Assembly: GCA_016840305.1 (NCBI GenBank)
Contig: JAEOSP010000015.1
Location: 1 to 35,196 of the forward strand
DNA from: Candidatus Hodarchaeota archaeon
GTDB lineage: Archaea; Asgardarchaeota; Heimdallarchaeia; Hodarchaeales; Hodarchaeaceae
Length of the DNA: 35,196 nucleotides
Reading direction: 5' to 3'
Shown: positions 33,467 to 35,196 of the stretch, in pieces
How positions within the stretch are numbered: the stretch's first letter is position 1
Layout: every line of letters begins with the position of its first letter
Notes under the pieces: model-generated
What the model saw: the letters and a program-made list of their open reading frames with translations, nothing else
Databases searched by the model: none
What the model was told of the DNA's origin: nothing
Program-made: the position numbers and the translations under genes

Positions 33467-35196
33467 AGTTCTTTGCCACACTTAAAGCAATATTTAGAAT
33501 TAGAATTGTAGCGAGGAGAACGGCACTGGGGACAAAATTCTTGAATCTCCAGTGACTTGGTGCCAGTTTTGGATTCAGTTTTATTGTAACGAAGAGCTAA
33601 TTGCTGCTCTAATGGAAGTTGTTGCCGATTATTACGACGGGATGAAACCAAATAATACCCAATTGCTACTAGCAAGAATGTGCTAAAGAGAAATATATAA
33701 AATAGAAATTCTTCCCCTCCTCTATATACTGTAATTAAATAAAGACCATTTGTTGGAATTTTTCCTTCAGTTTGCAGATTTATCCAGAGAATGGCTGATC
33801 CTTCTAGTTTGGGAACCCAATTTCCCACAAATGTATTAATAGAATGTCTAAATTCTATCTGTGTGTATGATCCATTACTCTCAATAATTGTACCGTTAAA
33901 ATCTTCAGTATAGGATGCATCTAATACAGTAATCTGTATATTTGTTGAGGAACCAGCGGTAGGGTTGTTAGTCAGAATTATTTCAAGAGGAGTTTGTTGA
34001 TCAATAATCATCCATGAAAAAATCCGATAAACTACCTGGTAATTGTTAATATAGTTCGTGGAGATAAAACTAGTATCAAAAAAGGGAGTCATTCCACCAA
34101 AAACAATAACCTTACTTGATCCATCTTCCCAGTACGCCGATACACTAACACTGGTTCCATCAAGTAAATCGGTTGCCGTGGCTAGAACATGTGCTTCATT
34201 ACCATTTGTTTCTACTTCTGTGCCATTATAATCATACGTAAAATCATTATCTGTAAAAATAGAGCTGGATAATACAGTTGCATTTGTGAAGTGATCAAAA
34301 CGTGGTTTTGTGTCGTCATCATTTATTGATATCCCGTAGATATCCAAAAGTTGGTTAATTGTACGAGCATTTGATAAAGTTTCAGTGTCCTCTTGAACTA
34401 AAGATGGGTAGGATAGAACAAGTAACGAGTGTCCATCTGATACCCAATCGCGAATGGCGTTAATTTCTGGATCTGTGATATTAAATTCAAGATCTGCAAG
34501 AATTAAAATATCATAATTATCCAGTTCAGCTTTTGTTAAACGATTATCAACATCTAGACTAAGGGGATCGGTAGCTGTCACCCCCAAAGAGGAACGAACT
34601 AATCCAGTAACCTGCATGCCAAAATAGTTTTCCAACAAGAAACGTAGTTGACTGAACGTGCCTGTTGGTCCGTCGGGAATGAAACTATCATTATCAAATC
34701 CCTGATAAAATAAAACACTTCCCCCTGGATATTTGTTTTTGATTTCAATATTGATTTTAGTAGATATATTCTCAAAGTTGAATGTGATATTTCCTTTCCA
34801 TGTTTCCATAGGTAGATCTCTCGGTATCATGATTGATAAATTGAAGTTCGTGTAACCTTGAGAGATGTTGGTTCCGCTAATTAGCGAGCTTTCGGCTAAA
34901 GTTTGATCAAGTTCACTTACGTTCATTCCAATAAATTTCGTATTATTTGAAGAATAAAGCCCAATCCGATAAACCCGTTCTTGACCATTTATAGAATGAC
35001 CAAAATATGAAAAATCCGAAGATATAGCCTTGGGAGCTAAAGAGATTATTGGTGTAGAATTCAAGTCACTAAGCATTTGATATGCTGATTTAAGATCCAA
35101 AAATCCATTACCTTGACGAATAGGGGATGTATTATTCAAGAAATGAGCGGAAGCGACTATAGCTGTTTTTAAAAGTGTAGGTGATGCTGCAGGAAA
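33463..35196 (-). CDS. Subtilase-like membrane protein with C-terminal zinc ribbon (5' truncated by window edge)
   Basis: The frame is open through the right edge, so only the last 577 residues are visible. Their beginning (AASPTLLKTAIVASA...RQGNGFLDLKSAY) matches the end of an S8 catalytic domain and parallels TIKAALLEGS...RQGAGFLNVSRSL in the 15510-18002 protease. The catalytic residues lie outside the window. Next come beta domains with N-x-S/T sequons, a Rossmann-like part (DNYDILILADLEF, GHSLLVLSYPS), one membrane helix (FLFYIFLFSTFLLVAIGYYLV, about 60-80 residues before the end) and, after a short basic linker, a zinc ribbon CPQC...CFKC at the C-terminus. Topology puts the protease outside and the ribbon in the cytosol. 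It overlaps the DHH gene by 4 nt. Confidence 0.8.
   Translation of the reverse strand, partial: FPAASPTLLKTAIVASAHFLNNTSPIRQGNGFLDLKSAYQMLSDLNSTPIISLAPKAISSDFSYFGHSINGQERVYRIGLYSSNNTKFIGMNVSELDQTLAESSLISGTNISQGYTNFNLSIMIPRDLPMETWKGNITFNFENISTKINIEIKNKYPGGSVLFYQGFDNDSFIPDGPTGTFSQLRFLLENYFGMQVTGLVRSSLGVTATDPLSLDVDNRLTKAELDNYDILILADLEFNITDPEINAIRDWVSDGHSLLVLSYPSLVQEDTETLSNARTINQLLDIYGISINDDDTKPRFDHFTNATVLSSSIFTDNDFTYDYNGTEVETNGNEAHVLATATDLLDGTSVSVSAYWEDGSSKVIVFGGMTPFFDTSFISTNYINNYQVVYRIFSWMIIDQQTPLEIILTNNPTAGSSTNIQITVLDASYTEDFNGTIIESNGSYTQIEFRHSINTFVGNWVPKLEGSAILWINLQTEGKIPTNGLYLITVYRGGEEFLFYIFLFSTFLLVAIGYYLVSSRRNNRQQLPLEQQLALRYNKTESKTGTKSLEIQEFCPQCRSPRYNSNSKYCFKCGKEL

Noticed and set aside
33467..33481. 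Upstream GTG at 33481 as the start of the DHH gene
   Set aside because: The GTG at 33466 gives the usual 4-nt GTGA overlap and starts right at the conserved strand; the longer form adds only five unsupported residues.
1..35196. CRISPR arrays, insertion sequences, phage genes or rRNA
   Set aside because: I saw no regularly spaced repeats, transposase or integrase motifs, terminal inverted repeats, or conserved rRNA sequences.

Overview
This AT-rich window most likely comes from an Asgard (Promethearchaeota) archaeon. The grounds are a Ras-superfamily GTPase with an Arf-like DIGGQ switch, a gelsolin-like domain protein, an aIF2B-family protein, HMG-CoA reductase for archaeal lipids, several long TPR proteins, Shine-Dalgarno sites of the GGTGA/GGAG type, and an intron-bearing tRNA. 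No marker places it in a particular Asgard class. I see no insertion sequence, phage gene, CRISPR array or rRNA.

Layout. 1-2862 (+): the end of a zinc-ribbon protein, then a large membrane protein. 6984-2870 (-): a tight three-gene operon with a small helical protein, a protein with an alpha-SNAP-like helical N-terminus and beta domains, and a TPR protein whose N-terminus has the strand/helix order of a longin domain. 7215-10230: a CoA-type Nudix hydrolase (+), class II HMG-CoA reductase (-) and the gelsolin-like protein (-). 10513-10617 (+): tRNA-Cys(GCA) split by a 30-nt intron in its D-loop, followed by a PIN-domain protein with a helical-repeat C-terminus. 13501-12515 (-): an aIF2B/ribose-1,5-bisphosphate-isomerase-family protein. 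15386-13636 (-): a phosphotransferase-fold kinase and an RNase Z-like hydrolase. 19466-15510 (-): small GTPase, unknown 288-aa protein, membrane-anchored subtilase. 20516-19779 (-): GT2 glycosyltransferase. 20908-22290 (+): ACT-domain regulator and adenylate kinase. 24137-22308 (-): TPR protein with a nuclease-fold-like tail. 24373-27234 (+): large surface protein. 27309-32415: two GT4 glycosyltransferases, a GNAT acetyltransferase, two unknown proteins and a small membrane protein. 33466-32558 (-): DHH phosphoesterase, overlapping by 4 nt a second subtilase-like protein that runs off the window and ends in a zinc ribbon.

Themes. Cell-surface and lipid functions recur (HMG-CoA reductase, three glycosyltransferases, two anchored proteases, a surface protein). 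A second set could belong to the Asgard trafficking/cytoskeletal repertoire (GTPase, longin-like, SNAP-like and gelsolin-like proteins). Nucleic-acid and translation genes (tRNA, PIN, RNase Z-like, DHH, aIF2B-like) are scattered among them. The best-supported unusual feature is the D-loop intron of tRNA-Cys. The GTPase operon and the longin-like/SNAP-like operon are the best candidates for undescribed systems.
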